Shown here piece by piece: positions 10,607 to 19,808 of a stretch of DNA of 56,638 bases (position 1 is its first letter; the number at the start of each line of letters is the position of its first letter). A model generated the notes under the pieces. The model did not search any database, was not told the DNA's origin, and worked only from the letters and a program-made list of their open reading frames with translations. The translations under genes and the position numbers were made by a program. This stretch comes from Bacillota bacterium (GTDB taxonomy: Bacteria; Bacillota; Clostridia; Caldicoprobacterales; DTU083), in NCBI GenBank assembly GCA_029549985.1, contig JAKPIB010000035.1:93319-149956 (forward strand). Direction: 5' to 3'.

Positions 10607-12271
10607 GTGACATCCAAGGTAAAAACTTTAAAGATAATCCCCTTGGGAGGCCTGGGCGAGATCGGCAAGAACATGACAGTGTTTGAGTACGATGAGGATA
10701 TCGTCATAGTCGATTGCGGCATAAGCTTTCCTGAGGACGAAATGCTCGGCATAGACCTTGTAATACCTGATATCACATACCTGGAGAAGAATAAGGATAA
10801 GATCAGAGGGGTTGTACTGACCCATGGCCATGAGGATCATATAGGCGCTCTGCCTTATCTTCTAAAGCAGATCAACATACCCGTGTATGGAACAAGGCTG
10901 ACGCTTGGGCTAGTAGAATACAAGCTCAAGGAGCACTCCATTGACTATGCAAAACTGCACTGCGTAAAAGCAGGTGACATCATAAAGCTCGGAGTATTTT
11001 CAGTAGAGTTCATCAGGACCAGCCATTCGATCGCGGATTCAGTAGCTTTAGCCTTACATACCCCGGTCGGCGTAGTGATCCATACAGGCGACTTTAAGAT
11101 CGATTTTACCCCAATAGACGGAGAGGTCATAGATCTGGGGCGTTTCGCCAGCCTCGGGGAAAAAGGCGTATTGGCTCTGCTGGCAGACAGCACCAATGTC
11201 GAACGTCCTGGTTACACTATGTCAGAGAAAACAGTAGGGGTCACATTTGAGAACATATTCGCTGAGGCAAAAGGAAGGATCATCGTTGCTTTGTTTGCAT
11301 CGAACATTCATAGGATCCAGCAGGTCATAGATGCTGCTGAAAGATACAACCGCAAGATCTGTGTATCCGGCAGGAGCATGATGAATGTGGTTTCAGTGGC
11401 GGTAGAGCTGAATTATCTCCGCTTGCCGGCTGATATGTATATTGATATGGACCATATCAATAATTATGATGATGACAAGATAGTCGTACTGACCACTGGC
11501 AGCCAGGGCGAACCAATGTCCGCCCTGGCAAGGATGGCGTATTCTGAGCACCGCAAGCTCGAAATTAAACCGGGTGATATGGTGATAATCTCAGCCACTG
11601 CCATCCCCGGCAACGAGAAACTGGTATCGAGGATCATAAATCAGCTATTTAAGAAGGGCGCGAATGTCATATACGAAGCACTGGCGGACATACATGTATC
11701 CGGCCATGCATGCCAGGAGGAGCTCAAGCTGATTCATACTCTAGTCAAGCCCAAGTTCTTCATACCAGTACACGGCGAATACCGGCATCTGAAGCAGCAT
11801 GCCATGCTGGCTGAGACCTTAGGGTTGCCCAAGGAAAATATTTTCATATGTGAAATCGGAAACGTTTTAGAGTTTACACCTGACTCCTGCAAAGTCACCG
11901 GAACGGTGACTGCAGGCCGTGTCCTCGTGGACGGTCTGGGGATCGGCGATGTAGGCAATATAGTGCTCCGCGACAGGAAACACCTGTCCCAGGACGGGCT
12001 TATGGTCGTAGTGGTGACAATATCTAAGGACAGCTCCAGTGTCGTAGCAGGGCCGGATATCATCTCCAGGGGTTTTGTGTATGTACGCGAAGCCGAAGAC
12101 CTGATGGAAGAAGCCAGGGAACTGGTTGTAAATATACTGGAAGAATATGAAGAGAAAAAAATGATGGACTGGAATTCGATCAAGGTAAGCATCAAGGATG
12201 AGCTCAGGGACTTCCTGTACGAGAAAACAAAGCGCAAGCCTATGATACTTCCGGTCATTATGGAGATTTAA
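10607..12271 (+). CDS. rnj: Ribonuclease J
   Basis: Metallo-beta-lactamase/beta-CASP ribonuclease with 5'-exonuclease and endonuclease activity, central to mRNA turnover in Firmicutes. The zinc motif LTHGHEDHIGALPYLL lies near residue 75, with HTGDFKID and LLADSTN further on. GSQGEP and HVSGHA mark the beta-CASP region, and a C-terminal domain completes 554 aa. The GTG start follows AAAAGGAGGACT. It is a single gene with its own promoter and terminator. RNase J1 and J2 cannot be told apart by eye. Confidence 0.94.
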   Translation: MTSKVKTLKIIPLGGLGEIGKNMTVFEYDEDIVIVDCGISFPEDEMLGIDLVIPDITYLEKNKDKIRGVVLTHGHEDHIGALPYLLKQINIPVYGTRLTLGLVEYKLKEHSIDYAKLHCVKAGDIIKLGVFSVEFIRTSHSIADSVALALHTPVGVVIHTGDFKIDFTPIDGEVIDLGRFASLGEKGVLALLADSTNVERPGYTMSEKTVGVTFENIFAEAKGRIIVALFASNIHRIQQVIDAAERYNRKICVSGRSMMNVVSVAVELNYLRLPADMYIDMDHINNYDDDKIVVLTTGSQGEPMSALARMAYSEHRKLEIKPGDMVIISATAIPGNEKLVSRIINQLFKKGANVIYEALADIHVSGHACQEELKLIHTLVKPKFFIPVHGEYRHLKQHAMLAETLGLPKENIFICEIGNVLEFTPDSCKVTGTVTAGRVLVDGLGIGDVGNIVLRDRKHLSQDGLMVVVVTISKDSSSVVAGPDIISRGFVYVREAEDLMEEARELVVNILEEYEEKKMMDWNSIKVSIKDELRDFLYEKTKRKPMILPVIMEI

Positions 12272-12283
12272 GATACGGATAAG

Positions 12284-12315
12284 AGTGGTACTGTTAATGC
12301 AGTGCCGCTTTTATT
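12284..12315 (+). terminator. Rho-independent terminator after rnj
   Basis: GTGGTACTG pairs with CAGTGCCGC (9 bp, two G-U pairs) around a 6-nt loop and is followed by TTTTATT. Confidence 0.55.
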
Positions 12316-12373
12316 GTCCGGATAGGACCCAATCACGGTAGAAGCCTGAGATATTCTGACACCGGCCTTATGC

Positions 12374-12402
12374 TTGCCAAAAATTATGCGAGAATATATA
12401 AT
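12374..12402 (+). promoter_or_regulatory. Sigma-A promoter of the mltG operon
   Basis: TTGCCA (12374-12379), exactly 17 bp, then TATAAT (12397-12402), 40 bp ahead of the mltG start. A strong housekeeping-type match. Confidence 0.7.
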
Positions 12403-12441
12403 GGTATTATTAGAATATGTCTATCCATAGGAGGATGGCTG

Positions 12442-13590
12442 ATGCCGGATTTAGCAGCAAAGAGCAAGAAGGCATCTGGCGCAGGCAGTAACAGGCTTCT
12501 GAAAAAGATAATGCGTCAGTTGCTGATATATCTGATAAGCCTGTCAATAGTTGTGGGTACTGTCACCATAGCTGTTTCATTTGTATACAACAAATATATC
12601 AAGCCTGTTGATCCCAATGACAATACGCTGATCAAGGTAGAAGTACCTATGGGTTCTTCAATAGATGATATAGCAGAGATATTATACGAGAACGGCTTGA
12701 TTCGCAGCACAGGTGTGTTCAAAATCATGGTTGACCTGTCAAACAAGGCAAACAAGATGCAGGCCGGTAAGTACGAGCTGTCCAGAAGCATGACCATCGA
12801 TGAGATGATAGATAAGCTCATGACCGGCAGGGTCACGGTCACCACTGTGAAGATCACGATCCGTGAAGGGGACAACCTGAGAAAGATCGCCCAGAGGCTT
12901 GAAAATGAATACAACCTAGATTTTACCCAGGAGGAGTTCCTGAAAGCGGCCAAGAACATAGATAGGTATATAGAAGACTATCCCATACTTAAGAATATAC
13001 CGAAAACACGTTATGAGCAGGAGTTCCCGTTAGAAGGCTATTTGTTCCCCGAGACCTATTATGTCTTTGCTGACAGTACTCCGGAGCAGGTCATCAGAAA
13101 AATGCTTACAGAGTTCGAAAAGCGTTTCACTGATGAAATGAGGGAAAGAGCCGAATCACTTGGTATGTCGATTGATAATGTAGTTACACTGGCTTCGATA
13201 ATTCAAAGTGAAGGCAAAAATGAAGAATTTGAAAAGATATCGGCTGTCTTCCACAACAGGCTCAAAATAGGCATGAGGCTTGAGTCATGCGCAACTGTCG
13301 GATATGCGCTCAACAGGGTCATAAAGCAGTTTAATATTACTTCTGAAGATAAAAAGATAGAGTCCCCGTACAACACCTATAAGTATAACGGGCTTCCGAT
13401 AGGTCCGATCTCATCTCCGGGAGAAGCGGCCCTTTTGGCTGCCCTTAACCCGTATGAGGAGTTTATGGATGCAAAGAAGCCGATGCTCTACTTTGTGCTT
13501 ATGGATCCCGAAAAGGGGCTGCATGCATTCAACAGCTCCTACGAAGACCACGTAAGGGATACGAACAAATACAGCAAGCTGTGGAAATAA
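12442..13590 (+). CDS. mltG: Endolytic murein transglycosylase MltG (YceG-like)
   Basis: MltG cleaves nascent peptidoglycan and sets glycan strand length. A cytoplasmic N-terminus is followed by one membrane segment (LLIYLISLSIVVGTVTIAVS, about residues 30-50), a LysM-like region and the YceG catalytic domain with LEGYLFPETYYV, LASIIQSEGK and VFHNRL. The start ATG 12442 follows AGGAGG; 382 aa. It heads an operon with trmR and a TrhP-like gene, as in Bacillus yrrL-yrrM-yrrN/O, although a terminator-like hairpin lies after it. Confidence 0.92.
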   Translation: MPDLAAKSKKASGAGSNRLLKKIMRQLLIYLISLSIVVGTVTIAVSFVYNKYIKPVDPNDNTLIKVEVPMGSSIDDIAEILYENGLIRSTGVFKIMVDLSNKANKMQAGKYELSRSMTIDEMIDKLMTGRVTVTTVKITIREGDNLRKIAQRLENEYNLDFTQEEFLKAAKNIDRYIEDYPILKNIPKTRYEQEFPLEGYLFPETYYVFADSTPEQVIRKMLTEFEKRFTDEMRERAESLGMSIDNVVTLASIIQSEGKNEEFEKISAVFHNRLKIGMRLESCATVGYALNRVIKQFNITSEDKKIESPYNTYKYNGLPIGPISSPGEAALLAALNPYEEFMDAKKPMLYFVLMDPEKGLHAFNSSYEDHVRDTNKYSKLWK

Positions 13591-13632
13591 TATAATTCTT
13601 ATTAAATCCCACATGAATTACCATAAGTATCC

Positions 13633-13665
13633 GGCTCACTCTAACAGAAGTGAGCCTTGGTTTTT
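13633..13665 (+). terminator. Rho-independent terminator or attenuator after mltG
   Basis: GGCTCACT and AGTGAGCC form a perfect 8-bp stem with a 7-8 nt loop, followed by TTGGTTTTT. It sits only 18 bp before trmR, so partial read-through is likely. Confidence 0.7.
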
Positions 13666-13682
13666 AAGAGGGATCGTTTCAA

Positions 13683-14339
13683 ATGGATATAATAAACAGG
13701 AGTTATATAGACGAATACCTTAAGGAAATGGCAACCTACCCGTGCAGCGATGTGATGAAAGCCATGCGTCGGACTGCAGAGCGAGAAGGAATACCAGTAT
13801 TAAGGCCGGCTGCGGCATCATTCCTAAATGTCCTGGTTCGGGCTGTCAAGCCGCTTACCGCATTGGAGATCGGTACATCCATCGGTTTTTCCAGCCTGCT
13901 GATCCTGAGTTCAATGCCAAAGGAAGGCCGACTGGTAACAGTTGACTCGGATGAGGATCGTATCGAGCAGGCTAGATGCAATTTTGCAGCCGAAGGCGTA
14001 TTGGACCGTATCACCCTTATAAACAAGGACGCGGGCGAAGTATTGCATTATCTGTCAGATACCTTTGATTTCATCTTTTTAGACGGGCCGAAAGCACAAT
14101 ATATCAACTATCTGCCGGATTGTGTACGGCTGCTGAGTGCAGGCGGTATGCTGGTATGTGATGATGTTCTGTTCTATGGGATGGTAGCTGACAATGCTCT
14201 GGTCAAACGAAGAAAAATAACTATTGTAAAACGAATGAGAAAGTTTTTAAGTGCTCTCATGACTCAGCCCGGGCTTCATACTACAATAGTACCGATCGGT
14301 GATGGAATGTCAGTAAGTATAAAGGAGGCAGACAGATAA
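13683..14339 (+). CDS. trmR: tRNA 5-hydroxyuridine methyltransferase (O-methyltransferase family)
   Basis: Class I SAM-dependent O-methyltransferase of the YrrM/TrmR type, which methylates 5-hydroxyuridine at tRNA position 34 to 5-methoxyuridine. The SAM motif is ALEIGTSIGFSSLLI (near residue 60), followed by VTVDSDEDR and FDFIFLDGPKAQY; a CDDVLFYGMV segment fits the metal-binding region. Length is 218 aa. The stop abuts the next gene (TAAATG), whose product is predicted to make the hydroxyuridine substrate, which supports this call over a small-molecule catechol methyltransferase. Confidence 0.85.
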   Translation: MDIINRSYIDEYLKEMATYPCSDVMKAMRRTAEREGIPVLRPAAASFLNVLVRAVKPLTALEIGTSIGFSSLLILSSMPKEGRLVTVDSDEDRIEQARCNFAAEGVLDRITLINKDAGEVLHYLSDTFDFIFLDGPKAQYINYLPDCVRLLSAGGMLVCDDVLFYGMVADNALVKRRKITIVKRMRKFLSALMTQPGLHTTIVPIGDGMSVSIKEADR

Positions 14340-15569
14340 ATGAAGAAACCTGAACTACTCGCGCCAGGCGGAAACCCGGAAAGGCTTAATATGGCTATTG
14401 CCTATGGTGCGGATGCAGTTTATATAGGTGGCTGGCAATATGGACTACGGGCCTTTGCAGACAACTTCTCTGAAGACGAGATGGCAGAAAGCGTCGATTA
14501 TGTCCATAAGCATGGTAAACGGGTCTATGTGACCATGAATATATTTCCACGCAATGAGGATTTTATAGGCATGGATGAATACATCAGATTCCTTGAAAAA
14601 ATAGGCGTGGATGCAGTGATAATATCTGATCCGGGCATCCTGGAGCTGATAAAAAATACTGCCCCGGATATGGAGATCCACCTGAGCACCCAGGCCAACA
14701 ACACTAATTGGCGCAGTGCATGCTTTTGGCATAGACAGGGTGTCAAGCGTATAATCCTGGCCCGTGAGCTTTCAATTGAAGAGATAAGGGAGATAAGGGA
14801 TAGGACACCTGATTCGCTTGAGCTTGAAGCCTTTGTTCATGGAGCCATGTGTATGTCCTATTCCGGCAGGTGCACCATCAGCAACTATCTGACAGGCCGT
14901 GACGCCAACAGGGGAGAATGCACACAGCCCTGCAGATGGAAATACTATGTCGTGGAGGAGAAAAGGCCGGGCGAGTATATGCCTATAGTAGAAGATGACA
15001 GAGGCACTTATCTGTTTAACTCCAAGGACCTCTGCATGATAGACCATATTCCCGAGCTCGTGGGGTCGGGCCTGTCCAGTCTTAAAATAGAGGGACGAAT
15101 GAAAAGCAGCTATTATGCTGCTGTAACGGTTGCAGCTTACAGGAGGGAGCTTGATAGGTATTTCCACGATCCAAAGTCCTATGTCAATGATGGGAAAAGC
15201 CTGGAAGAGCTGAGCAAGGCAAGCCATCGTCCTTTTACTACAGGTTTTTACTTCAACAGAAAAAGCAATAACTATACAAAGCATGATAGCAGCAATTACA
15301 TCAGAAGCTATGACTTTGTAGGGCTCTATCTTGATTATGTTGAGGATAGAAAGCTGATGCTGGTAGAGCAGAGGAACTCCTTCTCCATAGGCGACAAGCT
15401 GGAGATCATGCAGCCAGGCGAAGAATTTTTCACCTATGAGGTCAAAGAGATGTATGACGAGGAGATGAACCCTGTTTCTATTGCACCTCATGCCCAGCAA
15501 AGAATTTATCTGCCAATAGATAAGAGGCTTAAAGAATGGACCATATTAAGGCGCAGAAAAGCAGACTAA
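14340..15569 (+). CDS. trhP: U32 peptidase-family tRNA hydroxylation protein (TrhP-like)
   Basis: U32 family protein with the ELLAPGGNPERLNMAIAYGADAVYIGG N-terminal barrel motif and a cysteine-rich cluster (CMSYSGRCTISNYLTGRDANRGECTQPCRW, near residues 170-200) expected to hold an iron-sulfur cluster. Despite the peptidase name, members of this branch (TrhP, RlhA) hydroxylate RNA pyrimidines using prephenate. The adjacent trmR supports a role in making 5-hydroxyuridine at position 34. Bacillus has two such genes in this operon; only one is present here. Length is 409 aa. Confidence 0.85.
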   Translation: MKKPELLAPGGNPERLNMAIAYGADAVYIGGWQYGLRAFADNFSEDEMAESVDYVHKHGKRVYVTMNIFPRNEDFIGMDEYIRFLEKIGVDAVIISDPGILELIKNTAPDMEIHLSTQANNTNWRSACFWHRQGVKRIILARELSIEEIREIRDRTPDSLELEAFVHGAMCMSYSGRCTISNYLTGRDANRGECTQPCRWKYYVVEEKRPGEYMPIVEDDRGTYLFNSKDLCMIDHIPELVGSGLSSLKIEGRMKSSYYAAVTVAAYRRELDRYFHDPKSYVNDGKSLEELSKASHRPFTTGFYFNRKSNNYTKHDSSNYIRSYDFVGLYLDYVEDRKLMLVEQRNSFSIGDKLEIMQPGEEFFTYEVKEMYDEEMNPVSIAPHAQQRIYLPIDKRLKEWTILRRRKAD

Positions 15570-15591
15570 AAATACGAAAGAAACCAAGCAG

Positions 15592-15628
15592 CCCCTGGCA
15601 GTTATTAACATTTAACGCCAGGGGTTTT
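15592..15628 (+). terminator. Rho-independent terminator after trhP
   Basis: CCCCTGGC and GCCAGGGG form a perfect 8-bp stem around a 16-nt loop, followed by TTTT. Confidence 0.75.
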
Positions 15629-15673
15629 ACATTGCTGAAATCAATTCGTATGTCCATAAATTATTAAATTATG

Positions 15674-15702
15674 CACCATATCGATTTTCTATACATATAA
15701 TA
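15674..15702 (+). promoter_or_regulatory. Candidate sigma-K promoter of sigK
   Basis: CACC (15674-15677), 16 bp, then CATATAATA (15694-15702). This fits the mACm-N16-CATAnnnTA consensus of sigma-K, and the -10 also resembles that of sigma-E (CATAnAnT). The start of transcription would be about 20 bp before the sigK ATG. It would allow sigma-K to amplify its own gene, as in Bacillus. By eye only. Confidence 0.5.
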
Positions 15703-15731
15703 ATAAGCAGGATTTTTCTGGAGGTGGCTCG

Positions 15732-16469
15732 ATGATAGAGATTTCTACGGGTCTGATGATCCTCATCAGATATCTGTTTTTCTTGGCCCACATATCAGGC
15801 AGCAATTCCTTTCCACAGCCCTTAAGCCCTGAGGAGGAAGCCTACCACCTTAAAAGACTTGCTGAAGGACATGAGGACTCAAAAAACATTCTCATAGAGC
15901 ACAATCTCAGGCTTGTTGCTCATATAGTGAAGAAGTACAACAATACAGGAAAGGACATTGACGACCTGATATCGATAGGTACAATCGGCTTGATAAAAGC
16001 GATCCTGACATACAAATCGGACAAAAGAACCAGGCTGGCAACCTATGCTGCACGCTGCATAGACAATGAGATCCTTATGACAATCAGGGCTGGCAAGAAA
16101 AACAAGGGTGAAGTATCTTTGCAGGATCCCATAGGTATTGACAAGGAAGGTAACGAAATCACCCTTACTGATATCCTTGGGACAGATCCTGATTCGGTAA
16201 CAGATGAAGTCGAGCTTAAGCTTCAGATAAAAAAGCTGTATAATAAAATGAAGACGGTGCTGAAAAAACGTGAGCAAATAGTATTGCAAATGCGTTACGG
16301 TCTTCTGAACGGCAGGAGCAGGACACAGAGAGAGATCGCACAAATGCTGGGCATATCCAGGTCTTATGTTTCCAGAATAGAGAAAAGAGCCATCATGAAG
16401 CTCAGCAAAGAGTTCAACCCTGACGGATCATGGCATAAGGACGATAAAACATCTAGCGGGCCGGATTGA
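15732..16469 (+). CDS. sigK: RNA polymerase sporulation sigma factor SigK (pro-form)
   Basis: Late mother-cell sigma factor. The first 20 or so residues (ISTGLMILIRYLFFLAHISG) are a hydrophobic pro-sequence matching the part removed from Bacillus pro-sigma-K; FPQPLSPEEEA then begins the mature protein. Region 2 (NLRLVAHIVKKY, DLISIGTIGLIKAI, TYAARCIDNEIL) and region 4 (TQREIAQMLGISRSYVSRIEKRA) are intact. It is a single 245-aa frame with no skin-like element splitting it. RBS: GGAGGTGG. The gene for the SpoIVFB processing protease was not seen here. Confidence 0.95.
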   Translation: MIEISTGLMILIRYLFFLAHISGSNSFPQPLSPEEEAYHLKRLAEGHEDSKNILIEHNLRLVAHIVKKYNNTGKDIDDLISIGTIGLIKAILTYKSDKRTRLATYAARCIDNEILMTIRAGKKNKGEVSLQDPIGIDKEGNEITLTDILGTDPDSVTDEVELKLQIKKLYNKMKTVLKKREQIVLQMRYGLLNGRSRTQREIAQMLGISRSYVSRIEKRAIMKLSKEFNPDGSWHKDDKTSSGPD

Positions 16470-16497
16470 GTAGTCCGCTGTTTACTTTTTATGTATA

Positions 16498-16526
16498 TTG
16501 ACATGAAAATAATCTTTATATAAGAT
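16498..16526 (+). promoter_or_regulatory. Sigma-A promoter of yqeG-aroK-aroQ-pepP-efp
   Basis: Perfect TTGACA (16498-16503), a 17-bp spacer and TAAGAT (16521-16526), about 33 bp before the yqeG start. One of the best housekeeping matches in the window. Confidence 0.7.
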
Positions 16527-16558
16527 ATACAGGTAAGATTAGCCTAAGGGGATTATAA

Positions 16559-17044
16559 ATGCTAAAAGCTTTAAAGCCGGACCTCCATTTGGCTTCGATT
16601 TTTGACATTGATCTGAACAAGCTTTGGAGGTCAGGGTATCGCAACATCATTATCGACGTCGACAATACAATAACTGCATGGAACCGGCATCAGGCCGAAA
16701 AAGATGTTGTTGAATGGTTTTCCAGGGCCAGGGAGTTAGGCTTTGGCATATGTCTATTGTCGAATAACAGCCAATCGACCATAATGGGTTTGGCGTCAGA
16801 GCTTGGGGTATTAGCTTCTCCAACAAGTGGCAAGCCATTCAGCAGGGCTTTCAAAAGTGCCTTGAAGGAGCTGTCAGCTTCTGCAGGAAACACCGTAGTA
16901 ATTGGAGACCAGATATTCACAGACATTCTCGGCGGTAAGCGGGCAGGGATGTATACAATCCTGGTCGACCCGATAGATAAAAGGGAGTTTATCGGAACCA
17001 GGCTCATGAGACTGCTTGAAAGAGTTATAGCGGGAAGAAAATGA
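16559..17044 (+). CDS. YqeG family HAD-type phosphatase
   Basis: HAD superfamily, subfamily IIIA. The nucleophile motif is IIIDVDNTITAW (aspartates near residue 28-30), motif II is LLSNNS, a lysine is in SGKPFSRAFK, and motif III is VIGDQIFTDILGGKRAG. Length is 161 aa. It is a soluble predicted phosphatase of unknown substrate, widely found beside aroE or aroK-type genes in Firmicutes. Its stop overlaps the aroK start by 4 bp, so the two are coupled. Confidence 0.88.
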   Translation: MLKALKPDLHLASIFDIDLNKLWRSGYRNIIIDVDNTITAWNRHQAEKDVVEWFSRARELGFGICLLSNNSQSTIMGLASELGVLASPTSGKPFSRAFKSALKELSASAGNTVVIGDQIFTDILGGKRAGMYTILVDPIDKREFIGTRLMRLLERVIAGRK

Positions 17045-17607
17045 TAGCGTCGGACAATGATTCAGTTATCAGTATCAGGTTTGACAAAACGATTATCCTG
17101 ATCGGCTTTATGGGTACAGGCAAGACGACAGTTGGCAGGATCCTTGCCGATAGGTTGAAAATGCCCTTCTTTGATACTGACAAGCTGATAGAAGATCTTG
17201 AAGATACACCTATCAGTGATATCTTCAAAACAAAGGGAGAAAGCTATTTCAGAAATCTGGAAGCTCAAGTACTGGCTGAGGTACTTGATGGGAAAAAGTT
17301 AGTACTGGCTACAGGTGGTGGAGTCGTTCTCAACAAAGATAATATGAGCCTGATGAAATCAAGTGGTGTGGTTATCGCTCTAACTGCCGGTCTGGATACT
17401 GTAAAAGCAAGGCTTCAAAGATCTTCAGGCAGGTACCTTGTTGACGGAGCTGACTTCGATGAAAAGCTTGAACGCTTATATGAAAGCAGGGCCGGGCTTT
17501 ACGAGGATGCACATATAATAGTGTCTGTTGACGATAAGGTTCCATACGATATAGCAGATGAGATTATTTATAAAATCTCTCTATTCAACCAAAATAATAT
17601 ATGGTAA
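17041..17607 (+). CDS. aroK: Shikimate kinase
   Basis: Phosphorylates shikimate in the chorismate pathway. P-loop GFMGTGKTTVGRILAD (near residue 22), substrate-binding FFDTDKLIE, and the GGGVV segment (ATGGGVVLNKDN) are all present. At 188 aa it is slightly long because of a 15-residue N-terminal extension before the first strand. It lies directly upstream of aroQ, two further shikimate-pathway steps together. Confidence 0.93.
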   Translation: MIASDNDSVISIRFDKTIILIGFMGTGKTTVGRILADRLKMPFFDTDKLIEDLEDTPISDIFKTKGESYFRNLEAQVLAEVLDGKKLVLATGGGVVLNKDNMSLMKSSGVVIALTAGLDTVKARLQRSSGRYLVDGADFDEKLERLYESRAGLYEDAHIIVSVDDKVPYDIADEIIYKISLFNQNNIW

Positions 17608-17638
17608 TATGTACTGTGTATCTGACAGGAGCAGATTT

Positions 17639-18073
17639 ATGAAGATATTAGTGATTAACGGCCCAAATTTGAACCTACTGGGCAGGCGTGAACCGGCAAT
17701 ATACGGTCAGATTTCCTTGCATGAGCTTGAAAGTAGGCTTGCTGATTATGCGGAGAGGCTCGGTATAAAGCTTGACAGCTTTCAGTCCAATTCGGAGGGT
17801 GAGCTGATAGACGCGATCCATAAGGCAGCAGGCCAATATGATGGCATTATAATTAATGCAGGTGCGCTAACTCATTACAGCTATGCTTTGCGTGATGCGA
17901 TAAGTGCGATCGCAATGCCCGTCATTGAGGTTCATATTTCAAACATCTATAGCAGAGAGGATTTCAGACATATCTCTGTGATCGCGCCGGTTTGCGTAGG
18001 TCAGATAACTGGTCTGGGTATTCATGGATATTATCTGGCTCTTGATTATTTTAAAAGATCAAATGGGCAATAA
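17639..18073 (+). CDS. aroQ: 3-dehydroquinate dehydratase, type II
   Basis: Type II dehydroquinase of the shikimate pathway, a dodecameric flavodoxin-like fold. MKILVINGPNLNLLGRREPAIYG at the N-terminus carries the catalytic Arg/Tyr loop; FQSNSEGELIDAIH, INAGALTHYSYALRDAI and EVHISNIYSREDFRH follow with the catalytic histidine. Length is 144 aa. ATG 17639 follows AGGAG; an in-frame upstream extension overlaps aroK and is not conserved. Confidence 0.95.
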   Translation: MKILVINGPNLNLLGRREPAIYGQISLHELESRLADYAERLGIKLDSFQSNSEGELIDAIHKAAGQYDGIIINAGALTHYSYALRDAISAIAMPVIEVHISNIYSREDFRHISVIAPVCVGQITGLGIHGYYLALDYFKRSNGQ

Positions 18074-18091
18074 ACCCGGGAGGCATATTAG

Positions 18092-19162
18092 ATGACAAGC
18101 AAGTTGGATAAGCTAAGGCATTTGATGATGGAAAATTCAGTAGATGCTGTGATAGTAGCTGAGGACAGAAACCGAAGATACTATTCAGGCTATACAGGGA
18201 CAGATGCATATCTGCTCATATTGGCTGATAAAAGCTATCTGATCACCGATTTCAGATATGTAGAGCAGGCAAAGGCACAATGCCCCGGATACGAAGTAGT
18301 AGAAGCATATGGCAAAAAGGCATATGAGTTTATCAAACAGACCTGTGATAAAGCCGGTGCCAAGCGAGTCTGGTTCGAGGATGATACCCTCACCGTTAAA
18401 GAGTATTCAGAGATAAAGGCTTCCCTGGATCCCCTTGAACTTGTGCCGGACACCGGCAGGATAGCAAAGCCTAGAATATTAAAAACAGATGATGAAGTCA
18501 ACAATATAAGAAAAGCCGCTCAATTGGCTGATAAAGGATTTTCACATATTTTAAACTTTATACGGCCTGGTGTGACCGAGAGGGACATAGCCCTGGAGCT
18601 TGAGTTTTTTCTTAGAAAAAACGGGAGCGAGGGATTGGCATTCCCAATTATTGCCGCTTCCGGACCTAACGGGGCATTGCCTCATGCAGAGCCAACTGAT
18701 GACAAGCTGGCATATGGCATCCTGCTTACCCTTGACTTTGGCTGTGTAATCAATGGCTATTGTTCAGACATGACCAGGACCGTTGCATTAGGTGAACCGC
18801 CTGAGAAGCTTAAGGTGATTTATAATATCGTGCTCGAAGCACAGGAAAAAGCCCTGGCTTTCATAAAAGCAGGTATCAGCGGTATCGAAGCGGACAAGCA
18901 GGCCAGAGAGCACATAATTGCCCATGGATATGGAGATTACTTTGGCCATGGGCTGGGACATGGAGTAGGCCTCCACATACATGAAGCTCCAAGGCTCTCG
19001 CCCATTGGAGAGACCATCCTGGAACCTGGCATGGTCGTTTCGGTCGAGCCGGGTATATACCTGCCCGGACTTGGCGGAGTAAGGATCGAGGATCTGGTGG
19101 TCATTACTGAGGATGGATATGATAACCTGGTATCATCAAGGAAGGACTTAATAATTTTATAA
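18092..19162 (+). CDS. Aminopeptidase P family (Xaa-Pro) peptidase
   Basis: M24 metallopeptidase removing an N-terminal residue before proline. The N-terminal creatinase-like domain (residues 1-130) contains [15 protein letters not shown]; the pita-bread catalytic domain has [20 protein letters not shown] (two aspartate ligands), [16 protein letters not shown] (histidine ligand) and glutamates in [18 protein letters not shown]. Length is 356 aa. It sits between aroQ and efp, where a papA/pepP gene is standard in Firmicutes. Confidence 0.92.
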   Translation: MTSKLDKLRHLMMENSVDAVIVAEDRNRRYYSGYTGTDAYLLILADKSYLITDFRYVEQAKAQCPGYEVVEAYGKKAYEFIKQTCDKAGAKRVWFEDDTLTVKEYSEIKASLDPLELVPDTGRIAKPRILKTDDEVNNIRKAAQLADKGFSHILNFIRPGVTERDIALELEFFLRKNGSEGLAFPIIAASGPNGALPHAEPTDDKLAYGILLTLDFGCVINGYCSDMTRTVALGEPPEKLKVIYNIVLEAQEKALAFIKAGISGIEADKQAREHIIAHGYGDYFGHGLGHGVGLHIHEAPRLSPIGETILEPGMVVSVEPGIYLPGLGGVRIEDLVVITEDGYDNLVSSRKDLIIL

Positions 19163-19201
19163 TCTTAACATATACGATTAGATGAAAGCGAGGTATACTA
19201 T

Positions 19202-19759
19202 ATGATTTCCGCAGGTGATTTCAGAAAGGGCCTTACTGTTGAAATGGACAACTCAGTCTATGTTATAGTTGATTTTCAACATGTAAAACCAGGAAAAGGA
19301 TCTCCATTTGTACGCACGAAGATGAAAAATGTAATTACAGGTGGCGTTATCGAGAAGACCTTCAGTCCTACCGAAAAGCTGCCTAAAGCCCATGTGGAGA
19401 CCAAGGAGATGCAGTATCTGTATAATGACGGAGAGCTCTACTATTTTATGGATCTGGAGACCTATGAACAGATCCCCCTTAACCATTTACAGGTCGAAGA
19501 CGCAATAATGTATGTCAAAGAGAACTCCAACGTCACTATCAAATTCTTTAAGGGAGAAGCCTTCTCCGTTGAACCCCCGAACTTCGTTGAGCTCGTGGTC
19601 ACTGACACTGAACCGGGATTCAAGGGCGATACAGCCACAGGCGGAAGCAAGCCTGCTACCGTGGAAACAGGAGCTGTCATACAGGTTCCATTGTTTGTAA
19701 ATATTGGTGACACCATCAGGGTAGACACGAGGACCGGCGAGTATATGGAAAGGATTTAA
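19202..19759 (+). CDS. efp: Elongation factor P
   Basis: EF-P rescues ribosomes stalled at polyproline. Three beta-barrel domains over 185 aa; the conserved loop [12 protein letters not shown] places the usual modification-site lysine at residue 32. C-terminal [16 protein letters not shown] is the family signature. In Bacillus the equivalent lysine carries 5-aminopentanol; no modification enzyme is seen here. It begins 39 bp after the aminopeptidase. Confidence 0.97.
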   Translation: MISAGDFRKGLTVEMDNSVYVIVDFQHVKPGKGSPFVRTKMKNVITGGVIEKTFSPTEKLPKAHVETKEMQYLYNDGELYYFMDLETYEQIPLNHLQVEDAIMYVKENSNVTIKFFKGEAFSVEPPNFVELVVTDTEPGFKGDTATGGSKPATVETGAVIQVPLFVNIGDTIRVDTRTGEYMERI

Positions 19760-19808
19760 GGGGTATAATTGTTGTGATAGGCAATATAAGATAAGGAGGT
19801 TAGCAGCA

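Noticed and set aside
16455-16490. Terminator after sigK
   Set aside because: GCGG and CCGC can pair only with a large bulge and there is no proper T-run, so the support is too weak.
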